Assembly (NCBI RefSeq): GCF_050749815.1
Contig: NZ_CP192735.1
Span: forward strand, 3,348,001 to 3,412,000
DNA length: 64,000 bases
Reading direction: 5' to 3'
DNA from: Dyella_A sp050749815
GTDB lineage: Bacteria > Pseudomonadota > Gammaproteobacteria > Xanthomonadales > Rhodanobacteraceae
Both the position numbers and the translations under genes were made by a program. Positions 33,519 through 42,185 of the stretch are shown in pieces. Below the pieces are notes generated by a model. The model worked only from the letters and a program-made list of their open reading frames with translations. It searched no databases and had not been told where the DNA came from. Positions within the stretch are counted from its first letter, which is position 1; each line of letters opens with the position of its first letter.

Positions 33519-35123
33519 TCAGCGCGTGCCCGCGCAGGCGTGCTGCGCGGGGTGGTCGGGATCGTCGTGCAGCAGGCGACGGGTCACCCCGTTGGTCCAG
33601 CCGAAGCCGTCCTGCAGCGGATACTCGCCGCCGCCACCGCCGTGCGCGCCGTCGCCGTCGTGGTGGAGCACGTACTTCTCCACCAGCTTGCTTTCGCGCT
33701 CGTACAGGCTGCCCACGGTGTGCAGCCAGCGCCGCGCGATGTCGCGCGCCAAGGGCAGTTGTCCGCAGCGGGCGAAGCCCTTGATCGCCAGCCACTGCAG
33801 CGGTGCCCAGCCGTTGGGCTGGTCCCACTGCTGGCCGCTGCGCACCTCGCTGGTGGCCATGCCGCCGTGCGCCAGCAGGCGGTCGCGCACGGTGGCGGCG
33901 ACCCGGGCGGCCCGCGCGTCGTCATCCACCAGGCCGGCGAACAGCGGCGCGGTGGTCGCCGCGGTGAGCAGCTCGCGCGGGTTGCCGCGCTGCCAGTCGA
34001 GGTCGACGAAGGCGCCCAGCGGTTCGTTCCACATCCAGCGCAGCATGGCCGCACGGCGCGCCTGCGCGCGGTGCGCGAAGTCGGCCGCTTCCTCGCGCAG
34101 GCCGGCGGCTTCGCAAAGCCGGGCCAGCTGTTGCTCGGCGGCGAACAGCAGGCTGTTGAGGTCCACCGGCAGGATCGCCGTGGTGCGCGTGGTGGCCAGG
34201 TCGTCGGCGCGGTCGCACCAGCGCGCGCTGAAGTCCCAGCCGGAGGCCGCCGCAGCGCGCAGGTCGCGGTAGACCTCGTGCGCCGGACGGCTGCTGCGCG
34301 AAGCGGTGGTCTCGTCTTCCAGGAACGACTCCTCGCGCGGCGTATCGCGATCGTCCCAGTAGCGGTTGAGCACGCTGCCGTCTTCCAGCCGCACGCAGTG
34401 GCGGTGCACGTCGCCGGGACGCAGCGCCTCGGCGCCGTCCATCCACCACGCGTATTCGCTGCGCAGCTGCGGCAGGTATTTCAGTGCCTGGCACAGGCCG
34501 TGCTGCTCGAACAGCTCCACCATCAGCGAGAACACCGGCGGCTGCGAGCGGCTGAGGTAGTAGCTGCGGTTGCCGTTGGGCACGTGGCCGTAGTGGTCGA
34601 TCAGCCAGGCGAAGTTGTCGGCCATCGCGGCGAGCAAGTCGCGCCGGCCGCTTTCGACCAGGCCGAGCATGGTGAAGTACGAATCCCAGTAGTAGATCTC
34701 GCGGAAGCGTCCGCCAGGCACCACGTAGTCGTTGGGCAGCGGCAGGATCGAGCTGCTGGCGGGGTGCTCGTGCGGCCGCCGCGTGAGCACGTCCCACAGG
34801 CCGTCGATGTGCGCCTTGAGCGACTGGTTGGGATCGGAGGTGTAGTGGCTGGTGGGAGCCTTCTCCTCCCTGAAATGGGCGTGCACGAAGTCGGCCAGGT
34901 CGAAACCGTCGCGATGCTGCTGGGCGCGGTAGGCGTCGAGGATGCGCTGCGGCGACTGGCGCGGGATGCAGTCGACGAAGGTCTTGCCGTCGTCGAACAC
35001 CCGCGCGCGCTGCACCGCCTCGAACAGCTCCTGGTAACGGTCGGCCGGGGTCAGCGTATCGGCCGCGGGCACGCTGGCCACGCGCTCGGCGGGGTCGCGG
35101 GAGTGGGCGTTGGCTACCGTCAT
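33519..35123 (-). CDS. Trehalase, cytoplasmic type (GH37)
   Basis: Hydrolyses trehalose to two glucose. 534 aa with both GH37 signatures, PGGRFREIYYWDSYF (about 136-150) and QWDQPNGWAPLQ (about 440), and the EKY motif with the C-terminal catalytic Glu, followed by a Gly-rich EYPLQDGFGWTNGV. There is no signal peptide, so it is TreF-like rather than periplasmic TreA. The ATG at 35123 overlaps the stop of the SDR gene (ATGA), so the two are translationally coupled; the long upstream open frame is a shadow. Confidence 0.93.
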   Translation of the reverse strand: MTVANAHSRDPAERVASVPAADTLTPADRYQELFEAVQRARVFDDGKTFVDCIPRQSPQRILDAYRAQQHRDGFDLADFVHAHFREEKAPTSHYTSDPNQSLKAHIDGLWDVLTRRPHEHPASSSILPLPNDYVVPGGRFREIYYWDSYFTMLGLVESGRRDLLAAMADNFAWLIDHYGHVPNGNRSYYLSRSQPPVFSLMVELFEQHGLCQALKYLPQLRSEYAWWMDGAEALRPGDVHRHCVRLEDGSVLNRYWDDRDTPREESFLEDETTASRSSRPAHEVYRDLRAAAASGWDFSARWCDRADDLATTRTTAILPVDLNSLLFAAEQQLARLCEAAGLREEAADFAHRAQARRAAMLRWMWNEPLGAFVDLDWQRGNPRELLTAATTAPLFAGLVDDDARAARVAATVRDRLLAHGGMATSEVRSGQQWDQPNGWAPLQWLAIKGFARCGQLPLARDIARRWLHTVGSLYERESKLVEKYVLHHDGDGAHGGGGGEYPLQDGFGWTNGVTRRLLHDDPDHPAQHACAGTR

Positions 35124-35887
35124 TGTTCGGCGTAGTTCCACAGCAGCCCGCCGTCGACGTACAGCGTGGTGCCGGTGATGTAGGCGGCCTCGTCGCTGAC
35201 CAGGAACGCCGCGGCGTTGGCCACGTCTTCGGGCGTGCCCAGCCGCTTGAGCGGGATGTTGCCCATCAGCGCGGCGAGTTTTTCCGGCTGCGCCATCAGC
35301 GCGGCGTTGATCGGCGTCTGGATCGCGCCCGGCGCGATGTTGTTGACGCGGATGCCCAGCGGCGCCAGCTCGATCGCCAGGTCGCGCATCAACATCTTCA
35401 GCCCGCCCTTGCTGGCGGCGTAGCTGGCGAAGTGCGGGAACGGCAGCTCCTCGTGCACCGAGCTCACGTTCACCACCACGCCGCCGTCGCCGCGCTCGGC
35501 CACGTGACGCACGAAGGCCTGGGTGACGAAGAACGCGCCGCGCAGGTTCACGCTCAGCACCGCGTCGTAGTCCGCTTCGGTCACCTCGGCGAACGGCGCG
35601 CGCCGCTCGATGCCGGCGTTGTTGACGAGGATGTCCACCCGGCCCATCGCCTGCACCGCCTGGGCGATCACCCGCCGATCCGCGGCGGCGTCGGCGATGT
35701 CGCCGCTGAGCACGCAGCCATCGCTGCCTGCTTCGCGCACCAGGGCCAGCGTTTGCTCGGCGGCGGGAGTGTTGTCCCGGTCCTCGACGACTACCCGCGC
35801 CCCGTCCTGCGCCAGCCGCACGGCGATTGCCCGGCCGATGCCCTGGCCGCTGCCGGTGACCAGTGCCACCTTGTCCTGTAGTCGCAT
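35120..35887 (-). CDS. Short-chain dehydrogenase, glucose 1-dehydrogenase-like
   Basis: Classical SDR of 255 aa: cofactor motif TGSGQGIG near residue 12, NNAG (about 86-89), catalytic Ser in VNVSSVHEE and Tyr-x3-Lys in YAASKGG, and the C-terminal ITGTTLYVDGGLLW. It resembles bacterial glucose 1-dehydrogenases, which oxidise glucose to gluconolactone. Coupling to trehalase supports a sugar substrate but does not prove it. The start at 35887 has AGGAG seven bases upstream. A perfect 17-bp palindrome sits 18-34 bases before the ATG. Confidence 0.87.
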   Translation of the reverse strand: MRLQDKVALVTGSGQGIGRAIAVRLAQDGARVVVEDRDNTPAAEQTLALVREAGSDGCVLSGDIADAAADRRVIAQAVQAMGRVDILVNNAGIERRAPFAEVTEADYDAVLSVNLRGAFFVTQAFVRHVAERGDGGVVVNVSSVHEELPFPHFASYAASKGGLKMLMRDLAIELAPLGIRVNNIAPGAIQTPINAALMAQPEKLAALMGNIPLKRLGTPEDVANAAAFLVSDEAAYITGTTLYVDGGLLWNYAEQ

Positions 35888-35904
35888 GCTCGCTCCTGGG
35901 TCGC

Positions 35905-35921
35905 CTCGTTCGACGAACGAG
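35905..35921. promoter_or_regulatory. Perfect palindrome, candidate operator of the SDR-trehalase operon
   Basis: CTCGTTCG-A-CGAACGAG, 8-bp arms around one base, 18 bases upstream of the SDR start codon. The position fits a repressor site over the promoter or leader. The regulator is unknown. Confidence 0.5.
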
Positions 35922-36144
35922 CATGCGGGGTCGGCCGTGAAGAGCACGGCAGCAGGGTGGGCGATGACGGCGCAAGAACCCGCGCCGGGCTACCCCTCCG
36001 AGTGCTTCGGATACCCGGATGGCGGCCACCTGGAGCGGCTCGCAGCAGGCTGCTGCCATCCGCCGTCAGCAGCCTGCACGGCGGGGCATGGGCGAGCCGT
36101 CGCGAAGCTGACACCATGCGCATCCCGCCCCCGTGTGGCTGCCC

Positions 36145-37026
36145 ATGTCCCCGAACTCCCATCAGCCGCCGCTGTGGCTGGCGATCGCCGCGTTACTGAT
36201 CGCCATGGCGTCCTATCAGTGCGGTGCGGCGCTGGCGGAGCGACTGTTCCCGCTGGTCGGTGCGCAGGGCGCCACCGCCTTCCGGCTAGGCCTGGGCGCG
36301 TTGGTGCTGCTGGTGCTGCGCCGGCCCTGGCGGCGCTGGCGCGGTGGCCGCGACTGGCGCGTGCTGTGGGGTTACGGCCTGGCGATGGGCGCGATGAACC
36401 TGGTGTTCTACATGGCGCTGCGCACGATTCCGCTGGGCATCGCGGTGGCGCTGGAATTCACCGGGCCGCTAGCGATCGCGCTGTTCGGTTCGCGTCGCCT
36501 GCTGGACGTGGCGTGGGTCGTGCTGGTGGTGATCGGGCTGGCGCTGCTGTTGCCGCTGCATCGACAGGAGCACGCACTCGATCCGGTGGGCGTGGCCTAC
36601 GCCCTCGCGGCCGGCGTCGGCTGGGCGCTGTACATCCTGTTCGGCCAGCGCGCCGGTGCCGCCTACGGCGGCGACGCGGTGACCTGGGGTATCGCGATCG
36701 GCGCGTTGCTGGCCGTGCCGGTGGGCGCGGTGCACGCGGGCGCCGCGCTGCTTTCGCCGGCGCTGCTGGCGCTGGGACTGGGTGTGGCCGTGCTGAGCTC
36801 GGCCTTGCCTTACTCGCTGGAGATGATCGCCCTGACCCGACTGTCGGCGCGCCATTTCAGCGTGCTGCTGAGCCTGGAGCCGGCGATCGCGGCGCTGGCC
36901 GGCGCGGCCTTCCTCGGCGAGCAACTGGGACCGCGGCAATGGACAGCGGTGGTGGCGATCATGGTCGCTTCCACCGGCACTGCCTACACCGCGCGGGCGC
37001 CGGTGGCGGAGCCGCTGGCGAACTGA
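36145..37026 (+). CDS. RhtA-like EamA-family exporter
   Basis: Inner-membrane transporter of about 293 aa with ten predicted helices. It resembles RhtA (threonine/homoserine exporter) through ALEFTGPLAIALFGSRR, AYALAAGVGWALYILFGQRAG and ALPYSLEMIALTRLSARHFSVLLSLEPA. The ATG at 36145 was chosen; GTG at 36133 is also open and neither has a clear Shine-Dalgarno. Convergent with bioC. An amino-acid substrate is an inference from the family. Confidence 0.85.
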   Translation: MSPNSHQPPLWLAIAALLIAMASYQCGAALAERLFPLVGAQGATAFRLGLGALVLLVLRRPWRRWRGGRDWRVLWGYGLAMGAMNLVFYMALRTIPLGIAVALEFTGPLAIALFGSRRLLDVAWVVLVVIGLALLLPLHRQEHALDPVGVAYALAAGVGWALYILFGQRAGAAYGGDAVTWGIAIGALLAVPVGAVHAGAALLSPALLALGLGVAVLSSALPYSLEMIALTRLSARHFSVLLSLEPAIAALAGAAFLGEQLGPRQWTAVVAIMVASTGTAYTARAPVAEPLAN

Positions 37027-37027
37027 C

Positions 37028-37909
37028 TCAGCGTCGACGCGAGCCGCGCAGGCTGTCGACCGAGAAGCTGGCGATCTCGCCGCCGTCGCGGCCGCGGCGC
37101 GACTGCCCCGGCGGCGGGCCCCACGCATGCGCGGTGACCACTTCCCAGGTGGCGGGTATGCGCCCATCCACGCGCATGGTCTCGTACGCGGCGAGCATGC
37201 GCTGGTAGTGCGCCTTGCCGGTGAGGTGGCGTTCGCGCGCGGTATCGGCGTGGGTGGCGCCAAGGCCCTTGAGCTCCTTCAGCAGCATCGTCGGCGAGCT
37301 GTAGGTGAGCGTGTAGCGGTCCACGTCCAGCACCGGGTCGCGCAGGCCCGCGGCGATCAGCGCGTCGCCCACGTCGTGCATGTCGAGGAAACGGCTCACG
37401 TGCGACTGCTGGTCGGCGCTGGCCCAGGCGGCGCGCAGCTCCTTCAGCGTGTCCGGGCCGAAGGTGGAGAACACCAGCAGTCCGCCGGGCTTGAGCACGC
37501 GCGCGCACTCGTTGAACAGCGCGGTGAGGTCGTCGACCCACTGGAAGCACAGGCTCGAATGCAGCACGTCCACGCTGTGGTCGGGGAAGGGCAGGTGGGT
37601 GGCCTCGGCGCACACGCGCTGGAACGGCTTCAGCCACGCGCTGTGCTTCTTCGCCATCTGCAGCATCGGCAGGGCGAGGTCGACCGCGATCACCTCGGCC
37701 TTGGGGTAGCGCTTTTTCAGCAGCGCCGTGCCGCGGCCGGTGCCGGCGCCCACGTCGAGCACGCGCGCGGGCGATTCCAGATAGAAGTCCAGACGTTCCA
37801 GCAGCGACTGCTGCACCTCGCGCTGCAGGGCGTCGTGCTGCTCGTAGGTCTGCGCGGCGCGGGCGAAGTTGCGCTGCACGCGCGCGCGGTCGAGGTGGAA
37901 CTCGCTCAT
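37028..37909 (-). CDS. bioC: Malonyl-ACP O-methyltransferase
   Basis: First biotin-specific step: methylates malonyl-ACP so that fatty acid synthesis can build pimeloyl-ACP methyl ester. 293 aa with the SAM motif VLDVGAGTGRGTALL, AVDLALPMLQMA, and the BioC-like LHSSLCFQWVDDLTALFNECARVLKPGG. The N-terminus VQRNFARAAQTYEQHDALQREV is typical of BioC. ATG overlaps the bioH stop by four bases. Last gene of the biotin operon. Confidence 0.93.
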   Translation of the reverse strand: MSEFHLDRARVQRNFARAAQTYEQHDALQREVQQSLLERLDFYLESPARVLDVGAGTGRGTALLKKRYPKAEVIAVDLALPMLQMAKKHSAWLKPFQRVCAEATHLPFPDHSVDVLHSSLCFQWVDDLTALFNECARVLKPGGLLVFSTFGPDTLKELRAAWASADQQSHVSRFLDMHDVGDALIAAGLRDPVLDVDRYTLTYSSPTMLLKELKGLGATHADTARERHLTGKAHYQRMLAAYETMRVDGRIPATWEVVTAHAWGPPPGQSRRGRDGGEIASFSVDSLRGSRRR

Positions 37910-38676
37910 CGAACCGTCTCCAGCAGTGGCCGCAGCGCGTCGACCATGGCGTCGACGTGGCCCAGGAACGGCGCGTGGCCGGCGTGCGCGATCTCGTGGA
38001 AGTCGCCCTGCGCGCGCGCGGCAGACCAGCGCATCGCATCGGGGTGCACCAGCCGGTCGCGGCGGCCGGCGATCCAGGCGTTGGGCAGACACAGCGTGGC
38101 CAGCATGTCGCGCCAGTCGGTGTTTTCCAGCAGCGCGATGCCTTCCTGCAGCACGCGCAGGTCCGGCTCGCCGTAGGCGAACACCAGCTCGCGCAGGTGG
38201 CGCAGCTCGGCGCGCGGATCGGTGCTGCCCATCGCCTCCAGCGCGAGGAAGCGCTCCAGCGTGGCGTGGTAGTCGGTTTCCAGATCGGTGGCGAGCAGGC
38301 GGACCAGACCAGCGTCGCTGCCCTGCGGCCAGTCTTCGCCGCGCACGAACTTCGGCGTGGCGCAGAGCATCGCCAGCCCGCGGGTGGGAATCGTCGTCTC
38401 GCGCGCCGCGGCCAGCGCCACCAGCCCGCCCATCGACCAGCCCAGCCATACCGCTGGCGGCACGCGTTCGGCGACGGCGCGGGCGATCGCGACCGGCTCC
38501 AGCGGCAGGCCGCAGTCGCGCGAGCGCCCGTGGCCGGGCAGGTCCACCACGTACAGCGTGCATTGCTCGAGCAAGGCGTCCACCAGCGGCGCGAACACGC
38601 CGCCGTGCATCGCCCAGCCGTGCAGCAGCACCAGCGGCACCGGGCCGTTGCCGTGGGTCTCGATGTACAGGCTCAT
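37906..38676 (-). CDS. bioH: Pimeloyl-ACP methyl ester carboxylesterase
   Basis: Alpha/beta hydrolase that cleaves the methyl ester made by BioC, releasing pimeloyl-ACP. 256 aa, the same size as E. coli BioH. LVLLHGWAMHGGVF is the oxyanion region. The nucleophile is Ser81 in GWSMGG, the acid is the Asp in WIAGRRDRLV, and the catalytic His lies in AHAGHAPFL. It overlaps both neighbours by four bases (trhO-like upstream, bioC downstream). Confidence 0.95.
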   Translation of the reverse strand: MSLYIETHGNGPVPLVLLHGWAMHGGVFAPLVDALLEQCTLYVVDLPGHGRSRDCGLPLEPVAIARAVAERVPPAVWLGWSMGGLVALAAARETTIPTRGLAMLCATPKFVRGEDWPQGSDAGLVRLLATDLETDYHATLERFLALEAMGSTDPRAELRHLRELVFAYGEPDLRVLQEGIALLENTDWRDMLATLCLPNAWIAGRRDRLVHPDAMRWSAARAQGDFHEIAHAGHAPFLGHVDAMVDALRPLLETVR

Positions 38677-39425
38677 GCTGCGGTGTCGTCCGAAAGCGGA
38701 GCGGGGGCGAGCGTAGGGTCCACTGCGCCGCGCTCGTCGAACACGAAGCAGTCGCCCTGCCAGTGCGCGCCGCCGGTTTCCTCGAAGTACTTGAGGACAC
38801 CGCCTTCGAGCTGGAACACGCGCTCCATCCCCAGCGCCTGCATATGCAGCGCGGCTTTCTCGCAGCGGATGCCGCCGGTGCAGTACGACACCACGGTCTT
38901 GCCGGCGTAGCGGTCGCGGTCGGCGGCGATCGCGTCGGGGAACTCGGTGAATCGGCTCAGGCGGTAGTCGACCGCCTGCGGAAACTTGCCGGCGTCGGTT
39001 TCGTAATCGTTGCGCGTATCGAGCAGCACCACCTCGCGGCCGTCATCGTCGTGACCCTGATCGAGCCAGCGCTGCAGCGTGGCGGCATCCACCGCCGGCG
39101 CGCGGCCGGCCTCGGGGCGGATTACCGGCTGGCGCATGGTGATGATTTCCTTCTTCAGCCGCACGCGCATGCGGCCGAACGGCGCGTCGGTCGAGAGCGA
39201 CTCCTTCGCTTCCAGCCCGGCGAAGCGCGGGTCCTCGCGCAGCCAGTGCATGAACGCGTCCACCGCTTCGCGCGGGCCGGCCAGAAACAGGTTGATGCCC
39301 TCCGGCGCCAGCAGGATCGTGCCCTTCAGGGCCAGCGCCTCGCAGCGCGACAGCACGCGCTCGCGCAGCGCGGGCAGGTCGTCCAGGCTGACGAAGCGGT
39401 AGGCGGAGAGATTGACGATCGACAT
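38673..39425 (-). CDS. Rhodanese-domain protein, TrhO-like (tRNA U34 hydroxylase/YceA family)
   Basis: A 250-aa protein with an N-terminal acylphosphatase-like domain (ALKGTILLAPEGINLFLAGP) and a rhodanese domain (VVLLDTRNDYETDAGKFPQAVD). The active-site loop Cys-Thr-Gly-Gly-Ile-Arg-Cys-Glu is intact. E. coli TrhO makes 5-hydroxyuridine at tRNA position 34. Here the gene sits inside the biotin operon, 28 bases after bioF and overlapping bioH, so a role in sulfur supply for BioB is conceivable but unproven. Confidence 0.88.
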   Translation of the reverse strand: MSIVNLSAYRFVSLDDLPALRERVLSRCEALALKGTILLAPEGINLFLAGPREAVDAFMHWLREDPRFAGLEAKESLSTDAPFGRMRVRLKKEIITMRQPVIRPEAGRAPAVDAATLQRWLDQGHDDDGREVVLLDTRNDYETDAGKFPQAVDYRLSRFTEFPDAIAADRDRYAGKTVVSYCTGGIRCEKAALHMQALGMERVFQLEGGVLKYFEETGGAHWQGDCFVFDERGAVDPTLAPAPLSDDTAA

Positions 39426-39453
39426 GGGGAAGGTCGGGGCGCGGAGCCGCCGA

Positions 39454-40731
39454 TTATAGCGGGCCGGTCCGCATCGCCCCGGCGGCGGGTAGCCGCAGCG
39501 CGGCCAGCGCGTCGAGCAGGCGATCGACGTGTTCCTCCTCGTGCGCTGCGCTCAGCGTAATGCGTAGCCGCGCCTGGCCCGCGGGCACAGTCGGTGGGCG
39601 GATCGCGGTCACCAGCAGGCCCTGCGTTTCCAGCCGCAGGGCGGCTGCCAGCGCCGTATCGGCATCGCCCAGCAGCAGCGGCTGGATCGGTGTGTCCGAT
39701 GTCATCAATGGCAAGCCGAGTTCCTTGGCTCCGCGGCGGAACCGGGCGATCAGGGCGGCGAGCTTCTCGCGTCGCGCGTCGTCTTCACGGGCGATCTGCA
39801 CGGCGGCCAGCGCGGCGGCGGCCAGCGCGGGCGGCATTGCCGTGGAGTACACGAACGGCCGGGCGAACTGGGTCAGCCCCTCGATCAGCGCGGCCGAGCC
39901 GGCCACGAAGGCCCCGGCGCAACCCAGCGCCTTGCCCAGCGTGGCCATCAGCACCGGCACTTCGCGCGTCGACAGTCCGGCGGCCATCACGCTGCCGGCG
40001 CCGCGCTCGCCCAGCACGCCCAGGCCGTGCGCGTCGTCGACCATCAACGTGGCGCCTTCATTCGCAGCGAGTGTCGCCAGTTCGCGCAGCGGCGCCACGT
40101 CACCATCCATGCTGAACACGCCGTCGGTGGCGAGCAGGGTCGGCGCCTGCGGACGGCTGCGCAGCTGGCGCGCGGCGCCGTCCACGTCGGTATGCGGATA
40201 GCGCTTGAGCTCGGCCCCGGCCAGCTGTGCGCCGTCGATCAGGCAGGCGTGGTTGAGTTTGTCCTGCACACAGACCGCACCTTCGACCCCGCCGAGCAGC
40301 GCCTGCAGCGCGCCCAGATTGGCGGCGTAGCCGGTGGAGAACAGCAGCGCGCGTTCGCGGCCGGTCCACTCGGCCAGCGCCTCCTCCAGCATCGCGTGTT
40401 CGCGGCGATGGCCGCACACCAGGTGCGCCGACGTGCTGCCCACGCCCTCATCGTCGGCCACGCGCTTGAACGCGGCGATCAGCTGCGGATGCTGGGCGAG
40501 CCCGAGGTAGTCGTTGCTGCAGAAGCCGAGCAGACGACGGCCGTCGACTTCCAGCCAGGGGCCGTCGGCGTGGTCTACGGTGCGAGAGCGGCGAAGCAGC
40601 GAGGCGCGCTCACGTTCGGACGTCTGGATGGCCAAACGTTGAAGCAGGCTTGGCCGCTCTGCTCCCTCTCCCCCGGCGTCGCCGGGGGAGAGGGTCGGGG
40701 AGAGGGGGAGCTTTGGCTTGTGATCGTTCAT
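39454..40731 (-). CDS. bioF: 8-amino-7-oxononanoate synthase
   Basis: Condenses pimeloyl-ACP with L-alanine, PLP-dependent, second stage of biotin synthesis. 425 aa from the ATG at 40731. Motifs: FCSNDYLGLAQHP, STSAHLVCGHRREHAMLEEALAEW, VDDAHGLGVLGERG and the PLP lysine in ATLGKALGCAGAFV. Homologues begin near SLLQRLAIQ; here about 27 extra residues (MNDHKPKLPLSPTLSPG...) are a translation of a REP-like repeat lying over the 5' end. No Shine-Dalgarno precedes the ATG, and a TTG codon at Leu33 could be the ancestral or true start. TTG at 40734 is also possible. Confidence 0.93.
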   Translation of the reverse strand: MNDHKPKLPLSPTLSPGDAGGEGAERPSLLQRLAIQTSERERASLLRRSRTVDHADGPWLEVDGRRLLGFCSNDYLGLAQHPQLIAAFKRVADDEGVGSTSAHLVCGHRREHAMLEEALAEWTGRERALLFSTGYAANLGALQALLGGVEGAVCVQDKLNHACLIDGAQLAGAELKRYPHTDVDGAARQLRSRPQAPTLLATDGVFSMDGDVAPLRELATLAANEGATLMVDDAHGLGVLGERGAGSVMAAGLSTREVPVLMATLGKALGCAGAFVAGSAALIEGLTQFARPFVYSTAMPPALAAAALAAVQIAREDDARREKLAALIARFRRGAKELGLPLMTSDTPIQPLLLGDADTALAAALRLETQGLLVTAIRPPTVPAGQARLRITLSAAHEEEHVDRLLDALAALRLPAAGAMRTGPL

Positions 40732-40985
40732 CAATTCGAACCGACAAGCGGCCCCCTCACCCCAACCCTCTCCCCCGAGCGGAGCTCAGGGGAGAGGGGG
40801 GCGATAGCCACCGCGCGTCTGGATGTCTGCATGGCCAGGCTCCGCTGTGCTCCCTCTCCCCCGGCATGGCCGGGGGAGAGGGTCGGGGAGAGGGGGGCTT
40901 TGGCTTGTGATCGTTCATCAATTCGAACCGGCGAGCGGCCCTCTCACCCCAACCCTCTCCCCCGAGCAGGGCTCAGGGGAGAGGG
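40622..40985. repeat. Tandem ~190-bp duplication carrying REP-like hairpin pairs at the bioF start
   Basis: Copy A (about 40622-40798) covers the bioF start; copy B (about 40817-40985) lies upstream. Shared blocks include GTCTGGATG, CTCCCTCTCCCCCGG, TTGGCTTGTGATCGTTCATC and CACCCCAACCCTCTCCCCC, offset 187-195 bases. Each copy is an inverted pair of REP-like elements (CCCTCTCC...GGAGAGGG hairpin plus a GGGGTGAGGGG-type tail). Copy B keeps a relic bioF ATG (40918) but is one base shorter in a G run, which shifts the frame. Confidence 0.85.
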
Positions 40986-41011
40986 AGCCCGTGAGCCGCG
41001 GCGCGGAGACG

Positions 41012-42049
41012 TCAGGCGGCGCAACCGCAGCCCTGGCCGCAGCTGGCCGCTTCGGTTTCCAGGATGTCGGCGTGCACGGTGCCGGATTCTTCCACCACTT
41101 CCAGCGCGTGCAGGTCGAGCCGGCGGAACAGCGCGCGGTCGTGCTCCACGTCCGGGTTGCCGGTGGTCAGCAGCTTTTCGCCGTAGAAGATCGAGTTGGC
41201 GCCGGCGAAGAAGCACAGCGCCTGCACCGCGTCGTCCATCTGCTGGCGGCCGGCCGACAGCCGCACCATCGAGGCCGGCATCAGCAATCGGGCCACGGCG
41301 ATCGTGCGCACGAACTCGAACGGGTCCAGCGCCTCGGTGCCGTGCAGCGGCGTGCCTTCCACCTGCACCAGCTGGTTGATCGGCACCGACTGCGGGTGCT
41401 CGGGCAGGTTGGCCAGGGTCTGCAGCAGGCCGGCGCGCTGGCTGCGGGTCTCGCCCATGCCGACGATGCCGCCGCAGCAGGTCTTCAGGCCGACTTCGCG
41501 CACGTGTTCCAGCGTGTCGAGGCGGTCCTGGTACTCGCGGGTGTGGATGATCTCGCCGTAGAACTCCGGCGCGGTGTCGAGGTTGTGGTTGTAGTAGTCC
41601 AGCCCGGCCTGCTTCAGCGTGGCGGCCTGCTCGCCGCTGAGCATGCCCAGCGTGGCGCAGGTCTCCAGGCCCAGGCCCTTCACCGCGGAGACGATCTCGG
41701 CGACCTTGGCCACGTCACGGTCTTTCGGGCTGCGCCACGCGGCGCCCATGCAGAAGCGGCTGGCGCCGGCGGCCTTGGCGGCCTGCGCGCGGGCGAGGAC
41801 GGCGTCCACGCTCATCAATTTCTCCGCCTGCACGCCCGTGCTGTAGCGCGCCGCCTGCGGGCAGTAGGCGCAGTCCTCGGGGCAGCCGCCGGTCTTGATC
41901 GAGAGCAGGGTCGACACCTGCACCGCGTTGGGGTCGTGATGCTCGCGGTGCACGCTGTGTGCGCGGTGCAGCAGTTCGTTGAACGGCAGCGCGAACAGCG
42001 CGGCGACTTCCTCGCGCGTCCAGTCGTGGCGCAGGGCGGGTGCGGTCAT
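41012..42049 (-). CDS. bioB: Biotin synthase
   Basis: Radical-SAM enzyme inserting sulfur into dethiobiotin. 345 aa with the [4Fe-4S] motif Cys56-x3-Cys60-x2-Cys63 (GGCPEDCAYCPQ), ETCATLGML, DYYNHNLDTAPEFY and TCCGGIVGMGET. Arg and Cys ligands of the second cluster are in the expected regions. The start at 42049 has GGAGGAG seven bases upstream; an upstream in-frame ATG at 42106 lacks one. First gene of the biotin operon; bioA and bioD are not in the window. No BirA-type operator was seen. Confidence 0.97.
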   Translation of the reverse strand: MTAPALRHDWTREEVAALFALPFNELLHRAHSVHREHHDPNAVQVSTLLSIKTGGCPEDCAYCPQAARYSTGVQAEKLMSVDAVLARAQAAKAAGASRFCMGAAWRSPKDRDVAKVAEIVSAVKGLGLETCATLGMLSGEQAATLKQAGLDYYNHNLDTAPEFYGEIIHTREYQDRLDTLEHVREVGLKTCCGGIVGMGETRSQRAGLLQTLANLPEHPQSVPINQLVQVEGTPLHGTEALDPFEFVRTIAVARLLMPASMVRLSAGRQQMDDAVQALCFFAGANSIFYGEKLLTTGNPDVEHDRALFRRLDLHALEVVEESGTVHADILETEAASCGQGCGCAA

Positions 42050-42078
42050 GGGTGGGGACTCCTCCAAGCAGGGCGCGA

Positions 42079-42107
42079 GTGTGGGAGCCGCTTTCAGGAG
42101 TGTCAAC
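42079..42107 (-). promoter_or_regulatory. Candidate biotin operon promoter
   Basis: Minus-strand TTGACA (42107-42102), 17 bases, weak CACACT (42084-42079), about 30 bases before the bioB ATG. Confidence 0.35.
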
Positions 42108-42185
42108 TCGATGCTTTGGCGTATGGTTGACGAGCGCGGGCCGCGGGTTCGCTACCATCGAGCGATCTATCAGGAGTCATCACGC

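Noticed and set aside
40622..40985. Possible CRISPR or phage attachment repeat
   Set aside because: Only two long imperfect copies without uniform spacers, built from inverted REP-like hairpins; no cas gene or integrase nearby.
42050..42185. BirA operator or biotin riboswitch upstream of bioB
   Set aside because: No TTGTAAACC-type inverted site or known riboswitch fold was found in this interval by eye.
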